DNA of 64,000 nucleotides from Natronomonas salina (GTDB lineage Archaea; Halobacteriota; Halobacteria; Halobacteriales; Haloarculaceae), in the NCBI RefSeq assembly GCF_013391105.1, contig NZ_CP058335.1, forward strand, positions 558,001 to 622,000, written 5' to 3'. The notes beneath the pieces were generated by a model. It was not told where the DNA came from, made no database searches, and saw nothing but the letters and a program-made list of their open reading frames with translations. The position numbers were made by a program, and so were the translations under genes. Every line of letters starts with the position of its first letter. The first letter of the stretch is position 1. This document shows, one piece after another, positions 27,183 to 35,036 of this stretch.

Positions 27183-27303
27183 GTTTGTTCTGCATCCGCA
27201 ACGGCGACAGAGCGTCGAGATCTGTGGGGCGCGTCGTCCGGCCCACACAGATTCTCCGTACTGCCACCATGGGTAGGGGTACACCCAAGACAACAATCGC
27301 TCC

Positions 27304-27312
27304 CTATAAATG
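27304..27312 (-). promoter_or_regulatory. Proximal TATA-like box of the S-layer gene
   Basis: The minus-strand motif CATTTATAG is about 125 bases before the ATG, implying a leader of about 95-100 bases. That length suits a highly expressed S-layer transcript. Confidence 0.45.
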
Positions 27313-27379
27313 CTTTGTGGGGATGTCGACTTTCGTGAGACGGTTTCCCTCGGTGAAATACAGGCGGTAGAGGCCATAT

Positions 27380-27396
27380 GTGTGATTGTATCACAC
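27380..27396. promoter_or_regulatory. Perfect inverted repeat GTGTGAT-TGT-ATCACAC between two TATA-like boxes
   Basis: Two 7-bp arms match perfectly around a 3-base spacer. The site lies between the distal (27418-27425) and proximal (27304-27312) TATA-like elements of the S-layer gene, where a dimeric regulator could act. Confidence 0.5.
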
Positions 27397-27417
27397 GCGT
27401 CTGACGCTGGTCTTGCG

Positions 27418-27425
27418 TATATAAA
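27418..27425 (-). promoter_or_regulatory. Distal TATA-like box of the S-layer gene
   Basis: The minus-strand motif TTTATATA is a close match to the archaeal TATA consensus, about 240 bases before the S-layer ATG. It may be a second promoter for that gene. Confidence 0.4.
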
Positions 27426-27804
27426 CTAGCTGAGGTGCGTAGCGTCTAGCATCCGTACGTAATGGCTCCCTATACCGCGTTATCCGGCTGTTGCTATATA
27501 TGAGATACCGTTCAACCGGATCGGCTTTCGAGGTGAAAAAACCGCTCTGCTGGCACACAGATTTCCTTTCCTATCATCGTTCTAGTAAATGTTACTCATT
27601 TGCATCCTCGTCACGAAAGTCTAATCACAAACCAGACTACTCGAAATGAACGGTGAAAATAAGAGCTTACAACGCCCCATCGACTTTCGACGGACGCATC
27701 GTGACGGCGTCGATTCCTCATCGGGCCACTTTCATTCGTCAATATGCCGCCTGAGATCCTGTGGTGTGATGAGATAGACCCCATAGAAAGCCCTACTAGA
27801 TGCT
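27426..27804. other. Gene-free region between the S-layer promoter and the vapBC remnant
   Basis: This AT-richer stretch has no convincing coding frame. A 43-codon frame at 27646-27777 has unlikely composition. It may contain the rightward promoter of the decayed vapB gene. Confidence 0.45.
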
Positions 27805-28101
27805 ATGTCGACCTCTGTGAAGGTGGCTAAAGAACAGAAAGCTCGGCTGGAGGGGCTCCAGGCCGAGATCGAACTGGAGACCAGCAAGAAAGTGACTCAA
27901 TAGGAGCTCCTCGGCCGGATAATCGACGTTGCCCACGAAACGAGGGCCGACCTGATCGATTCGTTCCATGACGATAGGGTGGCGCTCTCCGAAGCAGAAA
28001 TCGGGGTATTCCTGTCTGACACCTCCTCAAGTGGCAATCCTGTCGCGGAGGAGGATATCGACGATGTATTGGACGACGAAGAGCAGTCTGAACAAGTCTG
28101 A
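27805..28101 (+). pseudogene. vapB-like antitoxin gene with an in-frame nonsense codon
   Basis: The frame opens STSVKVAKEQKARLEGLQAEI and ends its first part at KKVTQ, where TAG (27901-27903) stops translation. Continuing in the same frame gives ELLGRIIDVAHETRADLID and about 65 acidic residues to the normal stop. Haloarchaeal antitoxins of this type usually continue KVTQQELL, so a single C-to-T change of CAG would explain the stop. The DNA-binding half would still be made as a 32-residue peptide. Confidence 0.75.
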
Positions 28102-28524
28102 TCATCGCCACCGGGCTGTTTCTATGCCCAACAGAACGAAGACGCCAGCCGGCACGACATCGTCACGCGAGCGCTTATGGAGACACGCGGCAGCGAGTCC
28201 GGCAGGCTATACACAAGTGATTACGTTCACGACGAGGCCGTCACACTGGTGCGAAATCGAATGGGAACCTTTGAGGATGCGGAAACAGTCAGCAACCGAA
28301 TCATCGGTGTCGAGAGTGTCGCGCCAATCAAGCTACTCTTCGTCGATGAACGGTATCTCGATCGAAGTCACGACGTCTTCGAACGATACTCCGATCACGA
28401 CCTCAGCTTCACCGACGCGACGACGATCGCCCTCGTCCAGGCCCACGATATCGATGCCGTGCTCAGCTTCGACGACGACTTCGACGGGATCGTCGACCGA
28501 CTCCACCCGGAAGCCCTCGCCTGA
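28099..28524 (+). pseudogene. vapC-like PIN-domain toxin gene with a damaged 5' end
   Basis: The main frame contains PIN-domain features: an acidic residue in YTSDYVHDEAVTL, D in DLSFTDATTIALV and the terminal FDDDFDGIVDRL. Upstream, GCFYAQQNEDASRHDIVTRAL can be read in the same frame, but the expected beginning (ATG-IIADT) is broken. The first catalytic Asp codon appears deleted and an extra G present, giving a frame change at about 28107-28116. A short protein from ATG 28177 would lack the first Asp. It directly follows the mutated vapB, overlapping its stop. Confidence 0.7.
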
Positions 28525-28527
28525 ACC

Positions 28528-29283
28528 CTATCGCGTCACAATCTCGATCTCGTGGCTGTCCTGGTCCTTCGTGAACGCGTAGCGGTTGTCACAGGACTCT
28601 GGGTCGCGGTAGTCCTCCGCCCCGCGCTCCAGCAATTGCTCCCAGGTCTCCTGCAGGTCGGTACATCGCACCGCGACGTGCCCCCACGCATCCCCCAGTT
28701 CGTAGGTGCGGCCGTCGTAGTTGTAGGTCAACTCCATCGACATCGCCTCCTCAGCTGCCCCCTCGGGCTTCATGAAGTAGTTCGCGAACGAATCCGACTC
28801 CCAGCGGCCGGTGTGCTCGTACTCGAACTTCCGGGTCCAGAAGCCCAACGCTTCGTCGGCGTCCTCGACGCGGATCATCGTGTGGTCGAGCGACCACTTC
28901 GCGCCGTGGTCCCTCTCGACGATCTCGACCTCGTGGCCGTCCGGGTCCTTCACGAACGCGTACGATCCACCACAGGAGTCGGGGTCGCGGTAGTCCTCGA
29001 CGCCCGCGTCCATCAGTTCCTCGTAGGCGTCGTAGACATCCTCGACGCGGACGGCGATGTGGCCCCACGCGTCGCCCATCGTGTACTCGCGGTCGTCGTG
29101 GTTGTACGTGAGTTCGAGCAGTGCGCCCTCCTCGTGGACGTCCTCGGGGCCGAGGAAGACGTTCGTGAACGTGTCGGCCTCCCAGCGGCCCTTCTCCTCG
29201 TAGTCGAGGTACTCCGTGTACCACTCCATCGACTCGGCGAGGTCGTGGACGCGCATCATCGTGTGGTCGAGCGTCGCTTGCAT
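28528..29283 (-). CDS. Tandem VOC-domain protein (glyoxalase/dioxygenase superfamily)
   Basis: The 251 residues contain two similar vicinal-oxygen-chelate domains, each starting LDHTM(M/I)RVxD and each ending with an acidic strand: DGHEVEIVER and DSHEIEIVTR. The conserved H of LDHTM and E of the last strand fit metal ligands of glyoxalase I-like enzymes. LELTYNHD and MELTYNYD are matched in the two halves. A lactoylglutathione lyase-like role is possible, but haloarchaea use other thiols, so the substrate is open. The start is the ATG before QATLDH. Confidence 0.88.
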   Translation of the reverse strand: MQATLDHTMMRVHDLAESMEWYTEYLDYEEKGRWEADTFTNVFLGPEDVHEEGALLELTYNHDDREYTMGDAWGHIAVRVEDVYDAYEELMDAGVEDYRDPDSCGGSYAFVKDPDGHEVEIVERDHGAKWSLDHTMIRVEDADEALGFWTRKFEYEHTGRWESDSFANYFMKPEGAAEEAMSMELTYNYDGRTYELGDAWGHVAVRCTDLQETWEQLLERGAEDYRDPESCDNRYAFTKDQDSHEIEIVTR

Positions 29284-29454
29284 ACCCGCACCGACGGGCG
29301 GCGCATACGAAAACCCTGCTACCACCGGCAGTCGGTGACGCCGCCTCCCAGTTACTCTCTTGAGCCGTTCTCTCCGCACCGGATCTATCGAGAAGACCGA
29401 TTTCGAGGATGGGACCACGTCGGAGGCATGACGTCAATTCAATCTGTGGACCGC

Positions 29455-29910
29455 TCACCCTGCCCGAGCGACCAGCCCCTGCTCCTTCACGAGGGGCCAG
29501 TAGTACCACCAGACGACGACCCACGTCGCTAGCGCACCCAGTGGAATCACGAGTGGGCCCGCGCTCCCGTAGACCTGATACAGCCCGTAGGCCACCTGCG
29601 CGTGCGCGATGCCAGCGAGGAAGAGCAACCCGGCTGTGAGCCGCGGGTCCTCGTAGCCCCATATACTTCCCACCGCGCACGCGAGCGCGCCCGCGTGGAG
29701 TACTACCCCAAGCGGCCAGGCCTCAAGACGGCGCGGAAGCCCTGCAGTGTAGACGAACAGGTAGTCGTAGAGGTGGACGACGTTGAACGGACCCGTATTC
29801 ACGAGGCCGAACGAGAAGACGAGACTGGCGCCGTCCTGCAGCACGACGACGGTCCACGGCAAGAGTCCCACGAGGAGGACGGCCAGCAGGCGACGGCGTG
29901 GCGAGGTCAC
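29455..29910 (-). CDS. Haloarchaeal membrane protein (TIGR04206-like)
   Basis: The 151-residue protein has about five hydrophobic helices, beginning LLAVLLVGLLPWTVVVL and ending with a Trp/Tyr-rich helix (ATWVVVWWYYWPLV). The layout resembles the haloarchaeal family TIGR04206, by memory only. It has no known function. It follows the GTPase gene in the same direction with 22 bases between them and may be co-transcribed. Confidence 0.65.
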   Translation of the reverse strand: MTSPRRRLLAVLLVGLLPWTVVVLQDGASLVFSFGLVNTGPFNVVHLYDYLFVYTAGLPRRLEAWPLGVVLHAGALACAVGSIWGYEDPRLTAGLLFLAGIAHAQVAYGLYQVYGSAGPLVIPLGALATWVVVWWYYWPLVKEQGLVARAG

Positions 29911-29932
29911 GAGCCTCCCCTTGCCCGCATCG

Positions 29933-31048
29933 TCACTTCCGGGCGACGATGCGGAGGACGTCCTCGTCCTGCAGTTCGTGGTCGCGGCCGACCTGCTGTT
30001 CGTCGTGTTTCGCGGAGGGGCCGGTCACGCGAGCGAACCGGAACCGGTCGTCGAAGCTCCCGCCGAGCTTCTGGAGGGCGTCCTCGACGGTGTTGTCCTC
30101 CTCGGTGAGGACGAGCGGCTCCTCGCGGTCGACGCCGCGGCCCGGCTTGTCCATGTAGATGCGGATCAGGCCCAGTCGCTCCCAGATAGTCTCCTTCAGC
30201 GACTCGAGACCCTTCTCCTCCTCGGCGCTGATGAAGACGGTCTCCTCTGGGTCGATATCGTGGTCACGGAGGTTCTCCTTGACCGTCTCCATGTAGTCGG
30301 GTTCGATGAGGTCGACCTTGTTGACACAGACCGCGGAGGGGAGGTACTCACGGTTGTCCTGCAGGGAGTCGACCAGCTGGTCGATAGTGAGGTCCTCGCG
30401 GATGGTGACGTCGGCGTTGACGAAGTCGTACTCCCGGAGGACGCCCATGATCGTCTCGTCGTCAAGGCTCACCCGGTCGGAAGTCGTGAGGTTGATGCCG
30501 CCCTTGTGCTTCTTGCGGATGTTCACCTGGACGGGCTCCTCGTCCAGCCGGACCTTGTTCTTGTAGAGTTCGTCGTAGAGCCGCTGGTACTGGTCGATCT
30601 CGAAGGCCGACAACACGAACAACACGAGGTCCGCAGTTCGGACGACAGAGAGGACAGCCTGCCCGCCGCCGCGGTTCTCGGCGGCGCCCTCGATGAGCCC
30701 GGGGACGTCCAGCAGCTGGATGTTCGCGCCGCGATACTCCAGCATTCCGGGGTTGACGTCGAGGGTCGTGAACTCGTAGGAGCCCGTCTCGCTCTCGGCG
30801 TTCGTCAGGGCGTTGAGGAGCGTCGACTTGCCGACCGAGGGGAACCCGACGAGCGCGACCGTCGCGTCGCCGTGCTTCTCGACGGCGTAGCCACCGCTCC
30901 CACCGCCAGAGGACTGCCGGCGCTCCAGTTCCTCCTTCTTCTCCGAGAGCTTGGCCTTCAACCGACCGATGTGCTGTTCGGTCGACTTGTTGTAGGGCGT
31001 CTCGGCGATCTCCTCTTCGATCGCCTCGATGTCCTCTTTGAGCCCCAT
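29933..31048 (-). CDS. DRG-type GTP-binding protein with TGS domain
   Basis: The 371-residue GTPase belongs to the DRG/Obg family. An N-terminal helical region (EDIEAIEEEIAETPYNKSTEQHIGRLKAKL) is typical of DRG proteins. G1 is GFPSVGKST (about 68-76), G3 DVPGLIEGA, G4 NKVDL (in CVNKVDLIEP), and a C-terminal TGS domain covers about 295-371. DRG proteins bind ribosomes and are thought to help translation. The start is the ATG before GLKEDIE, the conserved N-terminus of the family. Confidence 0.93.
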   Translation of the reverse strand: MGLKEDIEAIEEEIAETPYNKSTEQHIGRLKAKLSEKKEELERRQSSGGGSGGYAVEKHGDATVALVGFPSVGKSTLLNALTNAESETGSYEFTTLDVNPGMLEYRGANIQLLDVPGLIEGAAENRGGGQAVLSVVRTADLVLFVLSAFEIDQYQRLYDELYKNKVRLDEEPVQVNIRKKHKGGINLTTSDRVSLDDETIMGVLREYDFVNADVTIREDLTIDQLVDSLQDNREYLPSAVCVNKVDLIEPDYMETVKENLRDHDIDPEETVFISAEEEKGLESLKETIWERLGLIRIYMDKPGRGVDREEPLVLTEEDNTVEDALQKLGGSFDDRFRFARVTGPSAKHDEQQVGRDHELQDEDVLRIVARK

Positions 31049-31902
31049 TACGAGAACCCATTCGCCGATGCCGAAAAAGCCGTTCGGTTGTCCTCGTTCG
31101 GCGGCCACCCGGGTACCCCTCCAGAGTCCCTACAGGCTGGGCCAGATACCCGTCGATGAACTACAGCGACTGTTCGCCCGCAAGAAGTACTGTACCTGCG
31201 GTCTGAACCTCACGGCAACGGACACCAGATACTCGAGTCCTGCGACCCGAATCCAGGTGCGTGCGAATCTCCCGGGAGAGCACTACTGACGGCCATGCGT
31301 CCGACGGCGAATGATACACATACGAATACTGAGTGATATCTCTCCAAACCAGAAATCCCCGGACGGCACGTCCCTGTAGTTCCTCATACTCGGGCTCTGA
31401 AGACCGGATATCTATGATTCTAAATAGGTTTGACCGAACCGCTGATTCGCCCGGTTCGGCTATTTCCGTCGCCGAGAGGTCGTCTCCGTCCGGATTCGTC
31501 CATCCGGACGTCGAGCGTCGAACCGTGGTATCCGGTGCTGAAAACCGCAGGCGGGCGAGTCGGTGTAGTACATTTCCACCCCATCTCGCGGCTGTCACCG
31601 CAAACTGCCGTCTTTTGCCCCTGAACAGGAGGTACTGAACCCAGCCCTCTGTATAGCGGATATCGCCGGTTACCGTCACCGCTCGCTGCTCTCGCGGCGA
31701 TACTCATCTTACACGATCCAGGTTTCCTGATAGCCTCGTTCGACACCAACTACAGCGATCTACCGGGCGTATTCTTGCGGATGAGCCACTCTCTGTAGTT
31801 CCGGGGAGGCTGGAGGACCGAGAAGATCGAGCCGGGAATGCGCCAAGGCAGTACAGACACCGAATCACCGACCGTTATCACCTGCCGCTACCAACGTCAT
31901 CT
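31049..31902. other. 850-base region without a recognisable gene
   Basis: Open frames on both strands (longest 172 codons, minus strand, 31161-31679) lack the acidic composition and codon pattern of neighbours. The words CTACAG/CTGTAG recur (near 31161, 31373, 31751 and 31793), but no longer repeat is clear. It may be a decayed accessory segment beside a region that collected IS elements. Confidence 0.5.
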
Positions 31903-32067
31903 ATGGACTCGAAGAAGCGCCTCGCCTACAACATCGCCTGCGTAGGCCTCGCTTTCGTCGGCGTCTTCCACGTCGTCTTCTCGACAATCTTTGACTACGG
32001 CTTCCGGCAGGTCGGCGGCCTCATCATCGCGGCGGCGCTCTTCGGCCTGCTACTCATAAATGCATGA
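31903..32067 (+). CDS. 54-residue two-helix membrane protein
   Basis: The frame encodes DSKKRLAYN, a helix (IACVGLAFVGVFHVVFSTIF), a short loop DYGFRQV and a second helix (GGLIIAAALFGLLLI) before the stop. Composition and ATG start fit a real small membrane protein. Function is unknown. It lies 76 bases before the next small gene in the same direction. Confidence 0.6.
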   Translation: MDSKKRLAYNIACVGLAFVGVFHVVFSTIFDYGFRQVGGLIIAAALFGLLLINA

Positions 32068-32143
32068 CCGGTTACTTGCGGTTGTTTGATATGCACACAG
32101 GGTTTCAACAGTTTAATACCCCCTTACAAGAAACTCTACGGTG

Positions 32144-32344
32144 ATGGCGACCCCCTCCAGCTTCCGTGACAGCACCCAGATTGTGCTCCCGTGGGAGACG
32201 CTGGACCCCATCCACGGCGAACTGGAGTCGGAGTTCACGGTGACGGTCCACGACGAGGGATGCAAGGCCCGCATCATCGGCAGCCCCCTCGTGATCAAGG
32301 AGGTCAGCGACTTCCTCGCGCGCCACGGCGTCTCGCTGCCCTGA
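32144..32344 (+). CDS. Small conserved haloarchaeal protein, 66 residues
   Basis: The protein (ATPSSFRDSTQIVLPWETLDP, later EFTVTVHDEG, IIGSPLVIKEVSDFLARHG) is soluble with a mixed alpha/beta pattern. From memory it resembles a small protein encoded upstream of rpl11 in other haloarchaea, which fits its place here if the two IS units between are removed. Its TGA stop is also the first three bases of the element-2 terminus TGACATCC, so the insertion may have replaced the original last codons. A GTG lies one codon before the chosen ATG. Confidence 0.8.
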   Translation: MATPSSFRDSTQIVLPWETLDPIHGELESEFTVTVHDEGCKARIIGSPLVIKEVSDFLARHGVSLP

Positions 32345-32394
32345 CATCCTCCCACAGCTAAAGCCGTGGGGTTCCCCCACTGGGGGTGGAACCC
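32342..32394 (-). ncRNA. Right end of element 2, likely 3' part of a TnpB guide RNA
   Basis: Two hairpins occur as in element 1. One pairs CCCACAGCT with AGCCGTGGG (one mismatch, 32351-32370); the other pairs GGTTCC with GGAACC (32370-32393) with extra CCC/GGG pairing inside. The hairpins overlap the last codons of tnpB (GSTPSGGTPRL) and its stop. The adjoining flank, minus strand GGGCAGCGAGACGCC, would be the guide. Confidence 0.5.
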
Positions 32395-33512
32395 ACGGAA
32401 ACGGAGAGGTTCGCAGGTTCGTCGTCACGTTGGACGATGACCTGCGTTTCGGGCTGTGCCAGTACAGCCCCCACCTTGGACAGTGGTTTCGAGAACTTGC
32501 CCAAGGCTCGTTTGCCGATGTTCAGCGCACCGTTCTTGTCCGCGCTATCGTCCAATCCACACACGGGACACTCAAAGCGTCCCTGCGTCTCTCGGACACC
32601 ATCGCAAGCACAGCGATTGCACGTATTTGACGTGTCGTATTCTTCAACCAACTGTACGTTGATGCCTGCGCCGTGGGCTTTGTACTCAATGTAGTTGAGC
32701 AGTCGGGCGAACGGCATCTTGTGGGTCTTGTCGTTGACGTACCGCCCCTTGTCGTTGTCCTTACGGATACCACCAAGATCACCCACGACGATCACCGCGT
32801 TCCGTTCCTCGGCATCCTCCACGATTTGTCGTGCAATCTTGTGGAGGCGGTCGCCTATTTTTCGAGCTTCGGCGTCACCGATTCGTTCGACAACCTGCGT
32901 TCCCTGTCGGGGTTTTGCCTTCCCGATGGACTTGCGAAGTTGCTTGTAGTGTTCGCGGATACAACGGACTTCCTCGCCATAGAAGGTGGTTTTCCGGTCG
33001 GAGAGGAACGAGCAAGTGGCGATCCAGCGTGCACCCATATCGATGGCCAGCACGTCGTCGTACTCGTCTTGAACGGTCACAGACCGCTTGACGACGAGAT
33101 GGACGTACCAGTCACCATTACGGCGCACCAGTTCGCTGTCCCGAATGTCGCCCTCGCGAACGAGTTGTTCGTCTTTGTGTGGGACGTGGGCAGGACACCA
33201 GATGGAGTTCCCCTGCCCGCGCTCGGGGTCGTAGACCGGGACTTTCACCCACCACGACGAAAGAACGGTATCCTCGTCGTAGGCCACGTCGAACACATCG
33301 TTGCGAAGAACGACGGGTTGTTCGGTGTCAGGGTTCGGGTCTTTCTGCCGCTGGACTTTCGACGCTTGTTGGGCAGTCGCAGAGTAGAGGTCGGCGTCTC
33401 CGCCGTGAACCTCGCTCTGGAATGCCTGATACTCACGGTCAAGGAGGTCGGCTTTCCTGTTGGTCAGCGAGTGGAGTTTAACCCGCACCGTGGTTAGGAC
33501 GTTGTGTTGCAC
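32358..33512 (-). CDS. tnpB: TnpB of a lineage without the standard RuvC-II glutamate
   Basis: The 384-residue protein begins with GTG and the family start TVRVKLHSLTNRKADLL. RuvC-I is D158 (LAIDMGARW) and RuvC-III is D325 (SADKNGALNIG). A zinc finger has C298-x2-C301 and C315-x2-C318. The RuvC-II strand reads IVVGDLGGIR, with Gly244 where element 1 has Glu281. An acidic pair, E289-E290 in LVEEYDTSNTC, lies 45 residues later and might supply the missing carboxylate. It is either a TnpB with a rearranged active site or an inactive one. The reading frame itself is intact. Confidence 0.88.
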   Translation of the reverse strand: MQHNVLTTVRVKLHSLTNRKADLLDREYQAFQSEVHGGDADLYSATAQQASKVQRQKDPNPDTEQPVVLRNDVFDVAYDEDTVLSSWWVKVPVYDPERGQGNSIWCPAHVPHKDEQLVREGDIRDSELVRRNGDWYVHLVVKRSVTVQDEYDDVLAIDMGARWIATCSFLSDRKTTFYGEEVRCIREHYKQLRKSIGKAKPRQGTQVVERIGDAEARKIGDRLHKIARQIVEDAEERNAVIVVGDLGGIRKDNDKGRYVNDKTHKMPFARLLNYIEYKAHGAGINVQLVEEYDTSNTCNRCACDGVRETQGRFECPVCGLDDSADKNGALNIGKRALGKFSKPLSKVGAVLAQPETQVIVQRDDEPANLSVSVGSTPSGGTPRL

Positions 33513-33518
33513 GACTAC

Positions 33519-33851
33519 TCACCTGCTATATTCACTCGGGGATTTCCATTTTAGCTCACCAACGCCATAGCCATTCGACTGGAGCCCTCTGAGGGCCTTT
33601 CTGCTGTTGAACAGACGCCGAACAGCCATTTGGAGGCTTTTCGAGTACACATCACTGCATTCCGGCCATCGTTTCTTCCACGTCGGTAAACGGTTCTGTA
33701 GGGTAGTGTACGAGGGCTTCTCATCATTGGGAGCAGCGCGATGTTGACCGAGTGAGTGATTATATACCTGCCTACAGATATCGATGTGCCTCCGAGCTTC
33801 GTTAGCTACCGCTTCAGAAGGATACACTCGGTACTTGTATGTCTGCTCCAC
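33519..33851 (-). pseudogene. N-terminal 110-codon fragment of a second tnpB
   Basis: The fragment (EQTYKYRVYPSEAVANEARRHIDICRQVYNHSL, later VYSKSLQMAVRRLF and GELKWKSPSEYSR) matches the first third of the element-3 TnpB and not element 2. Normal members continue REYRSLTYNQSG; here the frame stops where element-2 sequence begins. The RuvC domain is absent, and no C-terminal part is found on the other side of element 2. The start is GTG. Confidence 0.75.
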
Positions 33852-33874
33852 ACTGAAATTCTGTCTCGTAATCG

Positions 33875-33884
33875 TATTTAAAGC
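33875..33884 (-). promoter_or_regulatory. TATA-like box upstream of the truncated tnpB
   Basis: The minus-strand motif CTTTAAATAC, a good TATA match, lies about 28 bases before the GTG of the tnpB fragment and about 95 bases upstream of rpl11 on the other strand. Confidence 0.4.
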
Positions 33885-33976
33885 ATAGACTGGAATAATG
33901 GCATTCCCGTGTCGGTGACAACCATGGGCCAGCCTCGTTATAAACGCTTAAAGCCGCCGAACGTATTCCATCCAAC

Positions 33977-34468
33977 ATGGCTGGAACTATCGAAGTACTC
34001 GTCCCCGGTGGCCAGGCCAACCCCGGCCCGCCGCTCGGCCCGGAGCTCGGCCCGACCCCGGTGGACGTGCAGGCGGTCGTCAACGAGATCAACGAGCAGA
34101 CGGCGGCGTTCGACGGGACGGAGGTCCCGGTCACCGTCGACTACGACGACGACGGCTCGTTCAGCATCGACGTCGGTGTCCCGCCGACGGCCGCGCTCAT
34201 CAAGGACGAGCTCGGCTTCGACACCGGCTCCGGCGTCCCCAACGAGGACTTCGTCGCCGACATGTCCGCCGAGCAGCTGAAGACCGTCGCCGAACAGAAG
34301 CTCCCGGACCTGCTGGCCTACGACGTCCGCAACGCCGCCAAGGAGGTCGCGGGCACCTGCGTCTCCCTCGGCGTCACCATCGAGGGCGAGGACGCCCGCA
34401 CGTTCAACCAGCGGCTCGACAACGGCGAGTTCGACGACACCTTCGCGCAGTCCGAGCCGGCGGCGTAA
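33977..34468 (+). CDS. rpl11: 50S ribosomal protein uL11
   Basis: The 163-residue protein has the conserved N-terminus TIEVLVPGGQANPGPPLGPELGP and an rRNA-binding C-terminal domain (NAAKEVAGTCVSLGVTIEGEDARTFNQRL). It forms the GTPase-associated centre with the L10/P1 stalk. It is usually followed at once by rpl1, but here two unrelated genes (2.7 kb) intervene. The ATG is preceded by AT-rich DNA, with CGTTATAAACGCTTAAA as a probable promoter at about 33936-33952. Confidence 0.97.
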   Translation: MAGTIEVLVPGGQANPGPPLGPELGPTPVDVQAVVNEINEQTAAFDGTEVPVTVDYDDDGSFSIDVGVPPTAALIKDELGFDTGSGVPNEDFVADMSAEQLKTVAEQKLPDLLAYDVRNAAKEVAGTCVSLGVTIEGEDARTFNQRLDNGEFDDTFAQSEPAA

Positions 34469-34577
34469 CTCACCGAACCGATTTCTCTGCGGCTTGCCAC
34501 TCGACTACGTCCGATAGCTGTGCAGCCGGGGTGCTGGAGCCGTCGGACCTATCCGTTCAGGACCAGTAGTTGTAGGC

Positions 34578-35036
34578 GTGAGCAGCCAGTCCGACGCCCC
34601 CGGTGAAACAGAGACTGAAACCGAGGTCGACGTCCCGACCGATCGGCCAGTCCTGCTGTTCGACGGGGTCTGCAACCTCTGTACCGGGTCGGTCCAGTGG
34701 ATCATCGAGCGTGACCCGGAGGGGCAGTTCCGGTTCGCGTCCCTGCAGTCCGACGCCGGCCAGACCCTCCTGGCAGAACTGGGGTTGCCGGAAGAGTACA
34801 TCGATTCCATCGTCCTCGTGGACGGCGACGACTACTACACTCAGTCAACGGCCGCCCTCCACGTGGCGAAGCGGCTCGGGCTGCCGTACTCGGCGCTGTA
34901 CCCGCTCGTGGCCGTCCCGGAACTCGTCCGCGATAGCGCCTACGACGTCGTCGCGAACAACCGGTATCGGATCTTCGGCAAGAAGGACTCCTGCATGATG
35001 CCGTCGCCGGAGGTCCAGGACCGATTTCTCGATTAG
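34578..35036 (+). CDS. DCC-family thiol-disulfide oxidoreductase-like protein (DUF393)
   Basis: The 152-residue protein carries the family signature VLLFDGVCNLCTGSVQW with the paired cysteines C-x2-C (about residues 34-37). It also has the conserved FRFASLQSDAG, ALHVAKRLG and the ending YRIFGKKDSCMMPSPEVQDRFL. DCC proteins have a thioredoxin-like fold; their physiological substrates are unknown. The start is GTG with a Thr/Glu-rich N-terminal tail of about 22 residues. It is one of two genes lying between rpl11 and rpl1. Confidence 0.88.
   Translation: MSSQSDAPGETETETEVDVPTDRPVLLFDGVCNLCTGSVQWIIERDPEGQFRFASLQSDAGQTLLAELGLPEEYIDSIVLVDGDDYYTQSTAALHVAKRLGLPYSALYPLVAVPELVRDSAYDVVANNRYRIFGKKDSCMMPSPEVQDRFLD

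Larger units (their letters stand above)
32342..33530 (-). mobile_element. IS200/IS605-type element carrying tnpB only (element 2)
   Basis: The unit has an intact tnpB and no tnpA. Its right-end tip, GGGAGGATGTCA on the minus strand, is the same as in element 1. Its other end abuts a truncated tnpB of a different subfamily near 33525, so it seems to have inserted into or beside that gene. Confidence 0.75.

Noticed and set aside
27646-27777. 43-codon frame upstream of vapB
   Set aside because: Composition (many H, R, S and C) does not resemble neighbouring small genes, and no partner or motif is seen.
31161-31679. 172-codon frame on the minus strand in the large gap
   Set aside because: Basic, low-acidity composition unlike haloarchaeal proteins, no recognisable motif and no supporting start context.
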